A stretch of 64,000 bases of DNA. Origin: Pogostemon cablin (lineage: Eukaryota > Streptophyta > Magnoliopsida > Lamiales > Lamiaceae). The DNA lies in NCBI GenBank assembly GCA_023678885.1, contig CM042955.1:23943835-24007834 (forward strand). The letters run 5' to 3'. The position numbers were made by a program, and so were the translations under genes. Below, piece after piece: positions 44,141 to 57,185 of the stretch; the first letter of the stretch is position 1, and each line of letters starts with the position of its first letter. The notes beneath the pieces were generated by a model. The model searched no databases. It was given only the letters and a program-made list of their open reading frames with translations, and was not told the origin of the DNA.

Positions 44141-44454
44141 GGAGTGATGCTTGGGCAGTTGAGGAAAAAGAAGTTCTGCGCCATTTACTATGCGAGTAAA
44201 ACTTTTGATGCTGCACAAAAGAACTACACTGTGACTGAAAAGGAGTTTTTAGTTGTGGTGTATGCATTCAACAATTTTTGATAGTATTTGGTTGGCATGA
44301 AGACGATAGTGTACACGGATCATTCTACGATCCGGTACTTCATAGAGAAGAATGAAACAAAGCCAAGGATCATTAGATGGATTCTTCTTCTGCGGGAATT
44401 TGATATGGAGATCCAAGATAAAAAGGGTACAGAGAATGTTTTGGCGGATCACCA
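44141..44454 (+). pseudogene. RNase H domain, part 2 (element F)
   Basis: VMLGQLRKKKFCAIYYASKTFDAAQKNYTVTEKEFLVVVYAFNNF, then a TGA and TAG close together (44279-44284), then VGMKTIVYTDHSTIRYF with the canonical TDH, and VLADHQSRLE. Corresponds to A 1254-1566. Confidence 0.9.
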
Positions 44455-45784
44455 ATCAAGGTTGGAGACAAGGGAGCACTGTGATGATTCTTTCGATTAC
44501 ATTGAAGAGATGTTCCCTGATGAGAAGATAATGACAGTGCTTATTGAAGGGGCTAAAAGAGCATTTGTGGTGGCTGCTCAAGGAATGGATCCATGGTATG
44601 CGGATTATGTGAACTACATTGTCGTAGGTGAAATTCCTAGAGATCTCAACCGATATCAACTTGCAAAATTCAAGAGGGATGTTGAGACATTTATATGGTA
44701 TGATCCATTTGTCTACAAGATATGTACGGATTCCATTATCCATAGGTGTGTGCCCGAGATGGAGATGGAGAGTGTACTTGATTTTTGCCATGCGCAACCT
44801 AACGGGGGGCACTTCGGAGCTCAAAAGACTACAGCGAAGGTACTTCAATCTGCTCTTTATTGGCCGACCTTGTTTAAAGATTGTGAAACCTATGTGGCAA
44901 CATGCGATAGATGTCAACGAATGGGGAACATAAGTCACAGAGATGAGATGCCACTGTAGCCGAGCATTCTTGTCGAGATCTTTGATGTATGGGGGATCGA
45001 TTTTATGGGGCCTTTTCCCCTATCTAATGGATTTCCTTATATCCTTTTAGCTGTAGATTATGTTTCTAAGTGGGTGGAAGCCATTCCCACTCGCGTGAAT
45101 GATGCAAGGACTATTTTATCTTTCTTGAAGAAACATATCTTTGCCCGCTAAGGAGTTCCTAGAGCACTAGTGAGTCATGGAGGTTCTCACTTTGTCAACA
45201 ATCTTCTTGAGATGGTGCTTAAGGATTATGGAGTGAAGAATAGGGTCACTACACCCTATCATCCTCAAGCGAATGGGGAAGCAGAAGTCTCTAATAGGCA
45301 AGTGAAGCAAATTTTGGAGAAGGTAGTTGGAACCAATAGGAAAGATTGGGCTATGAAGCTTGACGATGTTTTGTGGGTGTTCCGGACTGCTTACAAGACG
45401 GTGTTAGATATGTTACCGTATCAAATAGTCTATGAGAAGCCGTGTCACTTACCCGTAGAAATTCAGCATAAAGCTTTTTGGGCTTTGAGGAGTTTGAAAT
45501 TGTCATTGAAGGAGCAAATGAAGAAATGACATGATTCAAAGATCTCTTACAAGGAGTTCAAGAAAGGTGATGTGGTATTACTTTTTAACTCTAGTTTGAA
45601 GCTTTTCGCAGAGAAATTAAAATCAAAGTGGACGGGGCCATTCATTATCCATAGAGCCTGCAGAAGGGGAAGTTTTGAGCTTATGGACAAGAATGGGGAC
45701 ATTATCGCGGCGAATGGGCATCGATTGAAGCATTACAAGTCACCGGATAATGCTTACGTCGTCTTTGAGGATACCTTGCACTAA
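44455..45784 (+). pseudogene. Integrase, Athila-like (element F)
   Basis: Same domain order as A: CHAQPNGGHFG and CDRCQR, DVWGIDFMG, VDYVSKW, NGEAEVSNRQVKQILEK, KLKSKWTGPF. The second catalytic aspartate is lost: SHGGSHF replaces SDGG (45173-45181). Stops at 44957-44959, 45149-45151 and 45527-45529 are shared with A. The stop A has at 2420 is a glutamine codon here. The frame ends at 45782-45784. Confidence 0.9.
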
Positions 45785-46901
45785 ATTGATACCGTCGTGA
45801 CTCTCCGATGTTATACATGAGCGCCTGTTAGGGGCTTTCCCTCCTTTTTATTGCTTTATTATTTCTTTTGTATGAGTAAGAAATTTTTACATTCGATGTG
45901 CATAATTATCGGCAATTACATCTCTTTGTAAACTTAGTTTCACTATAGTTTCTACTAAGTTTGGGGGGTATGATGTACTTACCTCATTGAAGCATTGAGA
46001 CTATAATATTTTTTTATAACGTTTGTTAGGGGAGTTGATTTTTGTGGCATATCAAAACTTTTATCGGTTGTGGTGTGTCAATTTTTTTGCAATTTACCTA
46101 ATGTTCTATGGTGTTTGGTGTTGTTTTTTAGTATTATCTGTTGAGTTACTCATGGATGTCAAGTTTAAGATTGATTCTCGAGCTAGTTTTGATCTATTTT
46201 TGTACCTAAAGTTCGTTTTTGAGCTTAAAGTGTGTAGGGGATGAAGAAAATTCAAGTTTGGAGCATCAGGGGTCAAGTTGGACTAGACATGTACGTCGAA
46301 CATGAGAGCCATGGTCAAACTGAGGATCAGAGAGTTCGTTACAGGTTGATTCGACCAAGCAGTGGATTGTTTGACCAGGAGTTCGACCAAAGGGACAAGT
46401 CAAACTGAGGATCAGAGAGTTGTACAGACGGGTTCGACCAAAATGTAATCGGTTCAACCAAACAGCTTGGTTGAATCAAGGTCGAATTGCGAACCTGAAA
46501 GTTCTGAACAACCGAGTTTGACCACGACGGAATAGTTTGACCAAAGCACTTGGTCGAACGGTGGTCGAATCGCAATGATTGATTATCCAGTAGAGGAGTT
46601 CGACCATGGATTCGACCATGTCAATTCGATTTGACCACTTGGATTGGTCGAATCGAGCCCAGGTAAGTGAATTTTAATCCCGTTTTCATTCTTATTCGAG
46701 CACTTCACACACCACCTCTACCGAATTCATCCCGAATCGGAAATCCTCTTCTCCAATCTTTGATTACACTCAATTTTGTCTCGATTAAACCACAATCCTC
46801 ACACATTCCACTCAATTCATCGCGTTTTAGGAGTAATCTAGTTGAAAAACTAGGGTTCGTCGTGATTTTTGGATGAATTTCATACTTGTTCGTTCTAAGC
46901 C
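45785..46901 (+). other. Post-pol region of element F
   Basis: Contains the stem-loop block (45791-45844: CGTCGTGACTCTCCGATG ... TGAGCGCCTGTTAGGGG-CTTT-CCCT), an internal polypurine-like site (45957-45968), a spacer, a TCGA-core array (46270-46655) and a leader ending at ATG 46902. No supported gene. Almost identical to A 2885-3985. Confidence 0.7.
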
Positions 46902-46978
46902 ATGGCCGGTTCAAAAGATATGTTTTCTCAACCTTATTACCCTAGGATTGAAGTTCTAATCATCGATTATGAGCGGGT
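46902..46978 (+). pseudogene. Env-like gene, first coding segment (element F)
   Basis: MAGSKDMFSQPYYPRIEVLI and a few more codons, starting in GCCATGGCC context. Copia element I is inserted at 46978, exactly at the GGGTATGT that looks like a splice donor in A (4050-4057). The second part resumes at 55183. Confidence 0.6.
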
Positions 46979-48170
46979 TGTTGGCAATTGGATCGTGTGG
47001 ATCAGCGTGATCGTTAGGATAAACAGTTAAACAAATCAGCGGAAGCGATTAAACGTGTTTACCGTACTTCTGGGTTGATGTAGAGGATGAACAGCAGAGA
47101 ACCACCTCTCAATCTTCTGCTGTATGTCCCAAGTCGAATCCTGCTATTGTGTGGGCAACAATCCGCAGGATTCTCTCAATCTGCTCCTGTTCTTTTCTAA
47201 CTGTCAAATGCGGCACTGACTTAGGGTTAGCAGGAGCTGAGATGACTTATATAGTTGGGTTACAACAGGGACCAGGAGGAGAAATTGGGCTGGGCCTCAA
47301 TTGAATTTAATTAACCAAGCTTAGCCCAAAGCTTTTAATTAAATCCAATAATAATAATATAGTCCACTAAAATATTATTACTGCACTACCCGTCCAATCC
47401 CAAAATTATGTTCTGGGCTCCTTCTTATTATGAGCCCGATAGTCTCCCCATGTTTAAGATATACAATGTCCATTAATTAATTAAGTTATTGACAACTCAA
47501 ATTAATTAATATCTCATCCGAGAGTAGTACCACTCAACCTTATTATCATGCCGGAAATTAATCCACTTGCAAGATTTACATGATAAACCTTATGAGCTCC
47601 TCAAGGGGACATCATCAACCTATAACGGACATGGATTCCTTCTACAATCAACAGCACACCATAGATACAGTACTACTCAACGAGTTTGTTGATTTAATAC
47701 TTATAAATCTCACCCATTGATGAATCAAAGAAATACATACTGCCCTACGTGTCGAGATTATTGTATAGGGATTAAGAGCACGAACTTCCATAATAACAGA
47801 GATCAAGTTCTACTATATAGTCAGTATAAGAAGAACGACCTCAGGCGGTCCTGCTCAATACACACAAGTGCACTAATGTGATTCTATAGCCAAGACAAGC
47901 TAATACCGAACCACACTACAACCATACCGATAGAGAGTCCCCGTCTATCTCGGTTGTGAGCATCTGTTTATACTTTATAAGGAAACCGATAATATGATCT
48001 TCTGCGTGTTGTCGCACAACATATTATCTACAGTATAAAGTAAATGGACTATTGCATCATGCATATAAAATAAATTTATAAGATGCAATCATTTGATCAA
48101 TGATTCTCATTTCAAATATTATTATGACATTGTTCATAATAAAGCTAGACTTTTAGTATACAATCCAACA
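46979..48170 (-). repeat. 3' LTR of copia element I
   Basis: 1192 bases, eight shorter than the 5' LTR because of a small gap near 47675. TATA-like TATATAAG on the minus strand near 47246-47253. Confidence 0.92.
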
Positions 48171-49640
48171 ATCTCCCACTTATACTAAAAAACTATGCTG
48201 TCATGTCTTCTGCCATACATCTGACTCCTACTCCCACTTACGCGACCATTAAAAGCTCTCGCCTTAAGGTCCTTATAAATGGTTTACTAGGTCATCATCC
48301 GATGCAATCTAGGCGACAACAACCTTCCCCTCATCATACGATTTCTCGTAACAGGTGGTACTCGCGCTCCATGTGTTTAATTGCCTTATGGACTTGTGAT
48401 TTCTTCAAGTTTGCAACTGCACCAATATCATCAATGTAAATTGTGATTACCTTGGGCAACTTAGAAATACTTCAAAGTCCATCATGAAGTCTCTAGAGTC
48501 ATATAGATACTTTGGCTGCCTCAAAGGCTCCAATTCATCATATTTCCATGATGGAGTCCGGAGTCTGAAATATATTTCTATATAACACTCCTCCACATTA
48601 TGACTCTACTTCCTAAGATTAAACACATAACCTTTGAGGAGAATTTACTGCCGTCTAATCTGACTAAAAAAAATCCGAATCTACGTAATCCACAAGAAGC
48701 AGTGAATCTGTCCAGTAAGTCCACATATAATTTCCAGTCCTTCTCAGACACTTTATAAATGTCTTACCACAGTTCATCATTCTTGTTCCGGGTTACGTTG
48801 ATACCCACTGTTCATGTATTCAGCAAAACAGATATCCACTATCGTTCATAGCATTTCTTAGATTAAGCTTCCTTATTTGCCGAAGCATAATGAACCGCTT
48901 TCATTCTTCTTTATCTTCTTTTTGTGTCTCAAAGACACATTCACTTAGATAAATTTACATGCTAAACGAGTATGGACTGTATCATTTTATGAAACTTGAG
49001 ATAAGCATAATATCCTTTCTCGTGATCCGTATTACCGTGATCAAAAGGATATATTTTGCCTTTCTTAAGTCCTTCATCTCTACCGCTTTATTAACCGTAC
49101 CCATACGCCCGATAATACTCTTTCATTGTCTCCAATGAGCAAGATACTATCTACGTATAGTACAAGAAACACCACCACGTTTTCGTCACTCTTTACAACA
49201 CACAAGAATCATCCGCTCATTGATTTAAATCCATGCCAATAGATTACCTTATCAAAACAGATGCTTCACGATCTTAAAGCTTTCTTTAGTCCATCGCTGG
49301 ACAATTTTAAGCTTACTATCAAAATGCTATTAGTACTTTGCAATGAATCACTCTGGTTGTTTCATATAGATGTTTTCCTCAAGACTTCCAATCAGGAAAG
49401 CTGTCTTGACATCTATTTGTTGTTCCTCATAGCAGCAATAAAAGAATCTGGATCAACATAAGCATAGCTACCAGCGAACATGTTTCCTCATAATCGAACC
49501 ATTTCTTTCTGAGTACACTTTTTCGTAACAAGCTTTGCTTCCAAGGTTTTCACCTTTCCATATGATCCTCTTTTATTTCCTTTGACCCTTGCAATGGCTT
49601 TTACACCATTTAGTGGTCATACAAGTTCCCAGACTTAATA
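48171..49640 (-). pseudogene. Copia RT and RNase H (element I)
   Basis: Begins at the polypurine tract (48171-48181). Aligns throughout with H 36896-38370, including LYVDSILLIG (49146-49157 for the YVDS codons) and the KHMERRYHLLREIV region (48320-48400). Scattered frameshifts. Confidence 0.78.
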
Positions 49641-51640
49641 TAGAATCCGTAGATTCTATTTTAACATGCATTGCAACTTACTAAGATTCCGCATTTTCAT
49701 CTTGTAGTGCTACGTCGTATCCGTGGGACAATACCATGTTCAATAGGGATCAAGTCTCACGACTATCCCAAAACATATATTTATGGGTTGTCATACAACC
49801 CTCCCACTACGACAAAGCACTACATGTAATTTTGTATCAGACGTGACACGCGTTGCAGTTTACCTTGTGGTATATCCTCTTGTACACTTGGTACTTACAC
49901 TTTAGTGTTTTCCTCTCACTTCCTTTAGAACAACTTATACATGGGTTTGTGATTTATTTCATAGTCCTTTTCCAAAAATCTAGTTATTGAGTTAACAATT
50001 ATCCTTCGATCTTTTCGACTAAATAAATCACTCTCCATTTTTCTAGGATATCCCATATACAGACAAACATTTCACGAATTACTGTATCTAGGGCATATCC
50101 ATAAAATGAATTTAATTATTCCAAATAATTCATCATCTATCTAATCATAACCATAAGAGCCTAATACCTTCTACCCACCACACCATTCAGCTGGGGCATG
50201 CCCGGTGTAGTCAACTTGAGATTTAATCTCAACTTCTGATCAATAACTCCTAACTATCCCAAGAGGTATTCGCCATCATGATTAAATCGTAATGACTTAA
50301 TATATTTTCCATGACGCTTCACTGTACCAGCCTTACAATTCTTGAATTAATCAAAGAACTTAGACATGCAGTGCATCACATAAATATATTGGTTTCTAGA
50401 ATAATTTTCGAATATTCATAACCACCTCTCACCTGGATAATATTAGGTTCGCTTGAATCAGAATGAACTAATTCCAACATATATATCTTTGGCTCTACAC
50501 CCCACAGCCTTGAAAAGGCATTTTAATCATTTTTACTTCTAAGCAAGACTCGCAAGTCCGATAGTTTCCACTTCAGATAAACCTTACGGTCTATCGACTA
50601 TCAACTTTTGAATCCTACTTAAGTAAAATGAATTAGTCATAGACGCCAAATGTATGTTTAGTTCATTTCCAAAGGTTCCTTTCTCTTACTAATATTAGAA
50701 GATGCATTATTTAATTACTATTTATTGCATCTGTGGGATGTACATGATTCAAGAGTATACTTTTTTTCCACCAACGTACTTTAACGGATTATAGCCTCAT
50801 TCCTCATTACTATGACCATGTCATTTAAATGAAATGAAGTGTCCATCCGTTAATGCATAGAAACTGAAATTAAATTCTTTCTATGAAACGTACGAAAAGA
50901 TAATTTCTCATAATCAATCGTTTATTCTTATCATGAGATAAATAAACAACTCCCACTGCAATAGCCACTACCTTTGTAGTTTTACCCATGTTATTAAAAA
51001 TCTTATTCTTACTTAGTGATAAACATTTAGTGATTCCAGTATCTACATACTTCAAGTCAGTAGATGCCATCACTAATCATGTTTAAACCATTAGTAAATA
51101 AGATATTAAACTTGTTCACATCATGATGAAAAATGGCTTTCTTTTGCCACATGTTTTATTAGAAGTTTCCCACCATATAATATCTCGTATTTCAGGTAGA
51201 ACTTGCTCCAAACATCCAGGCAAATTGTGAAGAATAAATTGATTTAGGTTTCCCTTTCAATTTCTATTCCAAGCTTTTCCAATTCATTCATCAATTGAAC
51301 CATGATCTTCTGCCTTTTAATTTACTCAAGTATCCGAAGAGTTACATGAGACCATCATATTTCTATGAACCTCTCATCTCTTCACTAGAGACTTTAATAG
51401 GCATCATGAGACGTCCTTTGTGAGAATACACATGTATTTTCTTAAGCAGTAATTTTCAAAACCAAGATTCTTTTCTAATCATCTAATTTTGGAAAGTAAA
51501 TATAATTTCTTTTAGTTAATAATTAGTGAAATGAAACCATTCGAAATTCAGAGAATCACAAATAAATATTCCGATCAAATCTTTGAATTTTATCCTTTTA
51601 TATTGATTCCCTCAAAACAATATAAAATTAAAATTCACCG
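49641..51640 (-). pseudogene. Copia integrase, pre-integrase and gag (element I)
   Basis: Integrase motifs corresponding to GVVERR (about 50165-50190), NRDGEYL (about 50255-50300) and HSDSSEPN (about 50420-50490). Pre-integrase MGKTTKVVAIAVGVVYL lies in the minus frame at 50870-51073. Gag remnant at about 51100-51480. Decayed as in H. Confidence 0.68.
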
Positions 51641-53968
51641 ACATCTCAAGCACCGTGAGTCTGCAAGCCACGATAGTGTGGACGTTTACAAACCCGAACA
51701 TTTACAAGAGAAGGTTTTACCCATTAATTTCATTTGTCAACCTCACTTTATGACAAAATAATTAATAGTCGGTTCCTCTTTAGCCATGCAAATAAAAGCA
51801 GTGACTCCGATGAGGAGGATACTTATTATTTACATCTAAGTGTACACCATTATTTGACCCCAAGTCCGCGGCCCAAGCTTGTGTGCCTTACAGATGGAGA
51901 AGTACACACGCGCTCGGATAACTTCCTACAGTCATCAATTACAAGTTTGTACCAGTGAACCGCATATAAACTCATCCGATAGGGAGGAAGGTCTAAGCCA
52001 ATGCGCAAGTTCATATGCATCACATTACAATTGTAATTATTTAATGAAGTCTGTTCCAGCAATCCATGAATAAACTCATCCGATGGGAAGGAAGGCTCTA
52101 ATGCCGACGCGCAAGTCTATTCACATCGCTAACAAACCAATAATGGAGGCCGCGGGAATTTATTACCAATCCCCTCTCCCACTTAGTTATTTAATTACCA
52201 AGGGTTTTAACATGCATATAATATTCCAGAATAAAATATACAACTTAGACATGCTTCTATTAACAGCAATTTAAATAAATAAATCACATAGAACATGCCT
52301 GTCACATATACAACAATAATTGACAATTAAATCAATTAATCAGTTATATAACATTAATTAATTCCATAATTAGTGGATCAATCAATTTGGGCCCAATAGC
52401 AACAAATAAGCACAAAATGAGCAGCAGATTAAATAATTAATCAAGCTCATTATCCATGGCCCATAATCTTAACCAAAAATTAAATTAAGTCCACCAAGCC
52501 CACTAGCACAAATTAGTTCATTAATAAAATTAATTTATTATGCTTGGCCCATTACTCACAATTAATTAAAACCAGCAATAAAATAATAGGCCAGCAGCCC
52601 ATTTCTATTTTAACAAAATTTGGGCCCAACAGCCCAAAACCAAATTAAAAAATGAGCAGCCTTTTATTTATTACTGAATTGGGCTTTAAGGTCCAAGAGC
52701 CATATCAATTTTAATTAAAATTTGGGCCCAGCAAACCAAGCCCAAAACAAATTAAAAAACACAGCCATGAATCAACAACCCATTAACCAAGCCCAAACAC
52801 GGCAGCCCATATCCAAGGCCATCATCGCTGCCCTAAAAAAATTGCAGCCGCAATCTTCTTCTTCTTCATACCACACGGCAGTCGCTGCTCGAAGGAAAAC
52901 TCAGCATCGTTGCTCTCGGCGGTGGTGTCGTCAGCCCGTCAAAGTCGCGCAGTCAGCCCACTGCCGTGTACACTCCGCAGCTAAGACCTTCCAGCAGCGT
53001 CCGCCAACCACAGCAAGGGAGGCCCAGCCAAGACCTTCCTTTTCAGCGCCTGCAACCACTGCCCACTGCCTTCCGCCGCACGGCGACCCAATAGCGCCGC
53101 CAGTCCTCTGCTCCCGGTGGCCGGAGTTCGTCTGGCACCGTCAAGACCCGACAGCTCTGCCGGAGATGCGCCGTCAAGACTCCAACGAGACTGACCCTCG
53201 ACACGCACCTGCAACCATCCTCACCGGACGCCAGACCTTCCAGCAACGCCGCGCCAGCCAGCCACTGTCGACAGCCAATCGGAGCCACACCGACAGCCGT
53301 CAGTGATTCGAGCTCGACAACCATGCCCGCCTGCCGTGCTATCACCGACCAACAATGGCGCATGCAGAAATTCTAGATCGACAAAATGCGTCACTTCGGC
53401 GAGACGCGACGGAGTCCAACACGCCGCCCAGTTCGAGAACCTCCAAGTCGCGCCGACACAGCGCCTTCGACGTGCAGTGGTGGGACAGCCACCGCCTTCA
53501 TCGCCACCAGATCTGCATCGATCTTTCCCGATCTGACTTGATCTGCCTCGATTACAGTGACTGTTACCAAGGGTGTTCAATGCCGCCGACAACCGCCGCT
53601 CCTTTTAGCGTTCTTCCGACTGACTGACTGACTCCTCGTGGGCCAGATAGTCACGTACGTTGTGATCGATGCACCTCGCCACCACCATCATCATACATCG
53701 TGTGTGTGTGTGTGTTTAGATGTATCCAGTGTGATAACAGGGAGATTTTATGATTTGAATAGCAATAAACAATTAGCAGCAATCACACATACCATATACC
53801 AAATTGGATATTTTCTGGTGAATAACAATAACAGTATAAAACCCATGAGATTAATATCAGATTATATCACATAATCAAATTATCCCATTCAATCATGCTA
53901 TTAATCTGTCCAGAAACATAAATAGCACATAAACCCCTTAACGTGTCACGTTTTACCACGAAACCAAC
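51641..53968 (-). other. Long leader of copia element I
   Basis: 51641-52340 resembles the H leader. 52380-52810 is AT-rich with many GGCCCA/TGGGCC words. 52840-53630 is GC-rich with open frames on both strands and no recognisable domain. A (TG)n run lies at 53698-53716. I see no supported gene. Confidence 0.55.
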
Positions 53969-53980
53969 GCTCTGATACCA
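53969..53980 (-). other. Primer binding site, initiator-Met tRNA type (element I)
   Basis: Minus-strand TGGTATCAGAGC, two bases from the 5' LTR at 53983. Confidence 0.93.
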
Positions 53981-53982
53981 AT

Positions 53983-55182
53983 TGTTGGCAATTGGATCGT
54001 GTGGATCAACTTGATCGTTAGGATAAACAGTTAAACAAATCAGCGGAAGCGATTAAACGTGTTTACCATACTTCTGGGTTGATGTAGAGGATGAACAGGA
54101 GAGAACCACCTCTCAATCTTCTGCTGTATGTCCCAAGTCAAATCCTGCTGTTGTGTGGGCAACAATCTGCAGGATTCTCTCAATCTGCTCCTGTTCTTTT
54201 CTAACTGTCAAATGAGGCACTGACTTAGGGTTAACAGGAGCTGAGATGACTTATATAGTTGGGCTACAGCAGGGATCAGGAGGAGAAATTGGGCTGGGCC
54301 TCAATTGAATTTAATTAACCAAGCTTAGCCCAAAGCTTTTAATTAAATCCAATAATAATAATATAGTCCACTAAAATATTATTACTGCACTACCCGTCCA
54401 ATCCCAAAATTATGTTCTGGGCTCCTTCTTATTATGAGCCCGATAGTCTCCCCATGTTTAAGATATACAATGTCCATTAATTAATTAAGTTACTGACAAC
54501 TCAAATTAATTAATATCTCATCCGAGAGTAGTACCACTCAACCTTATTATCATGCCGGAAATTAATCCACTTGCAAGATTTACATGATAAACCTTATGAG
54601 CTCCTCAAGGGGACATCATCAACCTATAACGGACATGGATTCCTTCTACAATCAACAGCACACCATAGATACAGCACTACTTCCCAACTCACCGAGTTTG
54701 TTGATTTAATACTTATAAATCTCACCCATTGATGAATCAAAGAAATACATACTGCCCTACGTGTCGAGGTTATTGTATAGGGATTAAGAGCACGAACTTC
54801 CATAATAACAGAGATCAAGTTCTACTATATAGTTAGTATAAGAAGAACGACCTCAGGCGGTCCTGCTCAATACACACAAGTGCACTAATGTGATTCTATA
54901 GCCAAGACAAGCTAATACCGAACCACACTACAACCATACCGATAGAGAGTCCCCGTCTATCTCGGTTGTGAGCATCTGTTTATACTTTATAAGGAAACTG
55001 ATAATATGATCTTCTGCGTGTTGTCGCACAACATATTATCTACAGTATAAAGTAAATGGACTATTGCATCATGCATATAAAATAAATTTATAAGATGCAA
55101 TCATTTGATCAATGATTCTCATTTCAAATATTGTTATGATATTGTTCATACTAAAGCTAGACTTTTAGTATACAATCCAACA
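53983..55182 (-). repeat. 5' LTR of copia element I
   Basis: 1200 bases, TGTTGGCAATTGG..CAATCCAACA, near identical to 46979-48170. Right half shared with the LTRs of H and B. Confidence 0.92.
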
Positions 55183-57185
55183 CGGGTATGTTGATTAAAC
55201 TAAGTTTTCTATGGATTTATGGTGTTGTTTGAAGTTTTAGTGCATAATTTCGCATGAATAGTTGTTGGGTTTGATGTTGGTTGATTGAATTGAATTGAAC
55301 TATGTTATTATGTGAAGTTATGAGAAATGTGAGTAGTTTGGGATGAAGCATGTTGAATTATTGGAGAATTGATTGAGTTTGAGTAGTAATGCACACTTGT
55401 GGTTTGATGAATCGTTTGTTGATCCTATTGCTACTTGTTGATTGGAATGAGGATGAATGAGCATATGAATTGAATTGTTGGATCATTAGGATGAAACATG
55501 CTTTTTTGGTTTGATTATGCATTGAAAAACTTGAAGTCTTGAGTAGAGTTGAATGCGTTAGTTTGGTTTTCCTTCCTTGGTTGTTGGATTAAAGTATTGT
55601 TTTCACAAAAAGGAAAGAAAGCCTAGCTTCGATCTAAGAAGAGGCAAGATAGACCGTCTCATGAGGATGCAGTAACAAAGAAAGTAACAAGAGCGGTTGC
55701 CCATGAACTTCAAGATCCGAATGAATGATTGGGATGAGATCAAGGAGAAATGGGTGGACATGTCGGATAAGATTGTTCGAACAAGGTATCAAGATGATGG
55801 AGCAATGGCTACTATGAACATCTGAGATGATATCTTTTGGATGTTTGATCAAGTTGGTATTCGTCATTTCATGGAGCTGAAGAAGCCTACCTACTTCCAT
55901 GTGACTGCGGAAGTACTATGCTCGATTACTGTGAAGAAATGGTCGAGTAATCTTCCGTACGAGTGTTCATTTCAGCTTGGGGGTGAGCAGAGAACGTGGT
56001 CAGCTGAGGATTTGAATATCCTGTTTCAGATTCCTATGGAGATTTCAAGAGCGGAGAATGGGTACTTTAATGCTAACAGATTTTGGAGAGAAATTTCTGG
56101 TGAGGATGTGGATTACAAGACTAGCAGTGCTCGAGCTTCGTTGATTCAGAATCTAGTGCTCCGATACATGGATCGAGTGTTGAGAAACACACTATTTACT
56201 CACTCGGAAGGATGCTATGTGTCGAGAGGAGAGTTATATGTCCTCTGGTGTATGCTCAATGGAGTGAGGTTCAATATGGTATCATATCTCATTTATCAGC
56301 TTAACAGGTTCAGGTGTTCTCCATTTCAGAGAGTGAATATAGGAGGGTTGTTAACCTCGATAGCTGAGTACTATCATATGGACTTCTCTGGCATCTCACC
56401 TATCCTGGAGGACCCCGATTTGGTGATGAGCACTTGTTTGAAGGAAGGATTCGCCCATCTGAGGGATGGCAATTGGTTCTTCACGAGGGGGTCGAAGCCC
56501 TTTACTTTCATGTTCCCTTATGACTTGGGTGTATTGACTACTATTCGAAATGAGGGGAACATGTTGATGAACACCCTCGGGCACACTGCTATCTCCATTA
56601 CCTGTTTGACAAAGTATGACTAGAGGATGGTAGCTCAGATGTATGTTGAGGGGATGATGAATGGGATGCAGAGGATTGTAGACGAGGGGCATTTTTAACC
56701 AAAGCAGCAGCAGGAGCTCGGAGAGGAGCATGTGGATCAGGAGATGGGAGATCCACAGCCACATGAGAGGCCACCACGACCTATTCGAGCGGTGCCACAG
56801 CAACAGTGGGCTGGTCCGGATGCCTATTTGCAGGAACAGTTTAGGTTGATACATGAGCAGTTCGCTATACTGAATGCGAACTAGCTAGAGATGAATAGGC
56901 AGCTGGAGTTGGCGAATGTGAATTACATATCACTAGATGGGAAGTACAATACGCTGCAGAATAATTATGTAGAGATAGATCAGAGATTGGAGAGGTTGTT
57001 CGCTCATGAGCGCATGATTGATAGGAATCTGAATGCTCTTCATAAAGATGTGGATCAACTGCGCAAGGAGATGAATGGTGATGAAGAGGGGGCAAGTGAT
57101 GATGATGATGCTCCGTAGGAGTAGGATGCACCAGGTTTTTGGCTTTGCCTGTTTTATCTCATCTTCCTTCTCTTTTTCTCTTTAC
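55183..57185 (+). pseudogene. Env-like / ATHILA ORF-1-like gene, main part (element F)
   Basis: 55183-55620 is non-coding, intron-like sequence. Coding similarity starts near 55625. The longest open frame, 55841-56623 (260 residues: MFDQVGIRHFMELKKPTYFHVTAEVLC, LPYECSFQLGGEQRTWSAEDLNILFQIP, FWREISGEDVDYKTSSARASLIQNLVLRYMDRVL), is better preserved than in A. A TGA just upstream (55824-55826) and a TAG at 56621-56623 are shared with A. Then come a glutamine- and proline-rich stretch, the coiled coil (56891-57118, protein identical to A) with its acidic end, and a hydrophobic stretch beyond two stops. ORF-1-type family; role unknown. Confidence 0.78.

Larger units (their letters stand above)
46979..55182 (-). 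mobile_element. Element I: Ty1/copia retrotransposon inserted in F env-like region
   Basis: LTRs 46979-48170 and 53983-55182 (TGTTGGC..CCAACA), primer site at 53969-53980, polypurine tract at 48171-48181. The perfect 5 bp target duplication CGGGT lies at 46974-46978 and 55183-55187. Element A carries the uninterrupted site near 4049. Same family as H in the coding part, but LTR and leader are clearly different, so H and I are separate subfamilies. Confidence 0.93.

Noticed and set aside
52722..53627. Overlapping open frames in the GC-rich I leader as a captured host gene
   Set aside because: No recognisable protein motif in any frame. Kept only as a possible capture to be tested by search.
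53698..53716. (TG)n run
   Set aside because: Ordinary short microsatellite with no sign of further structure.
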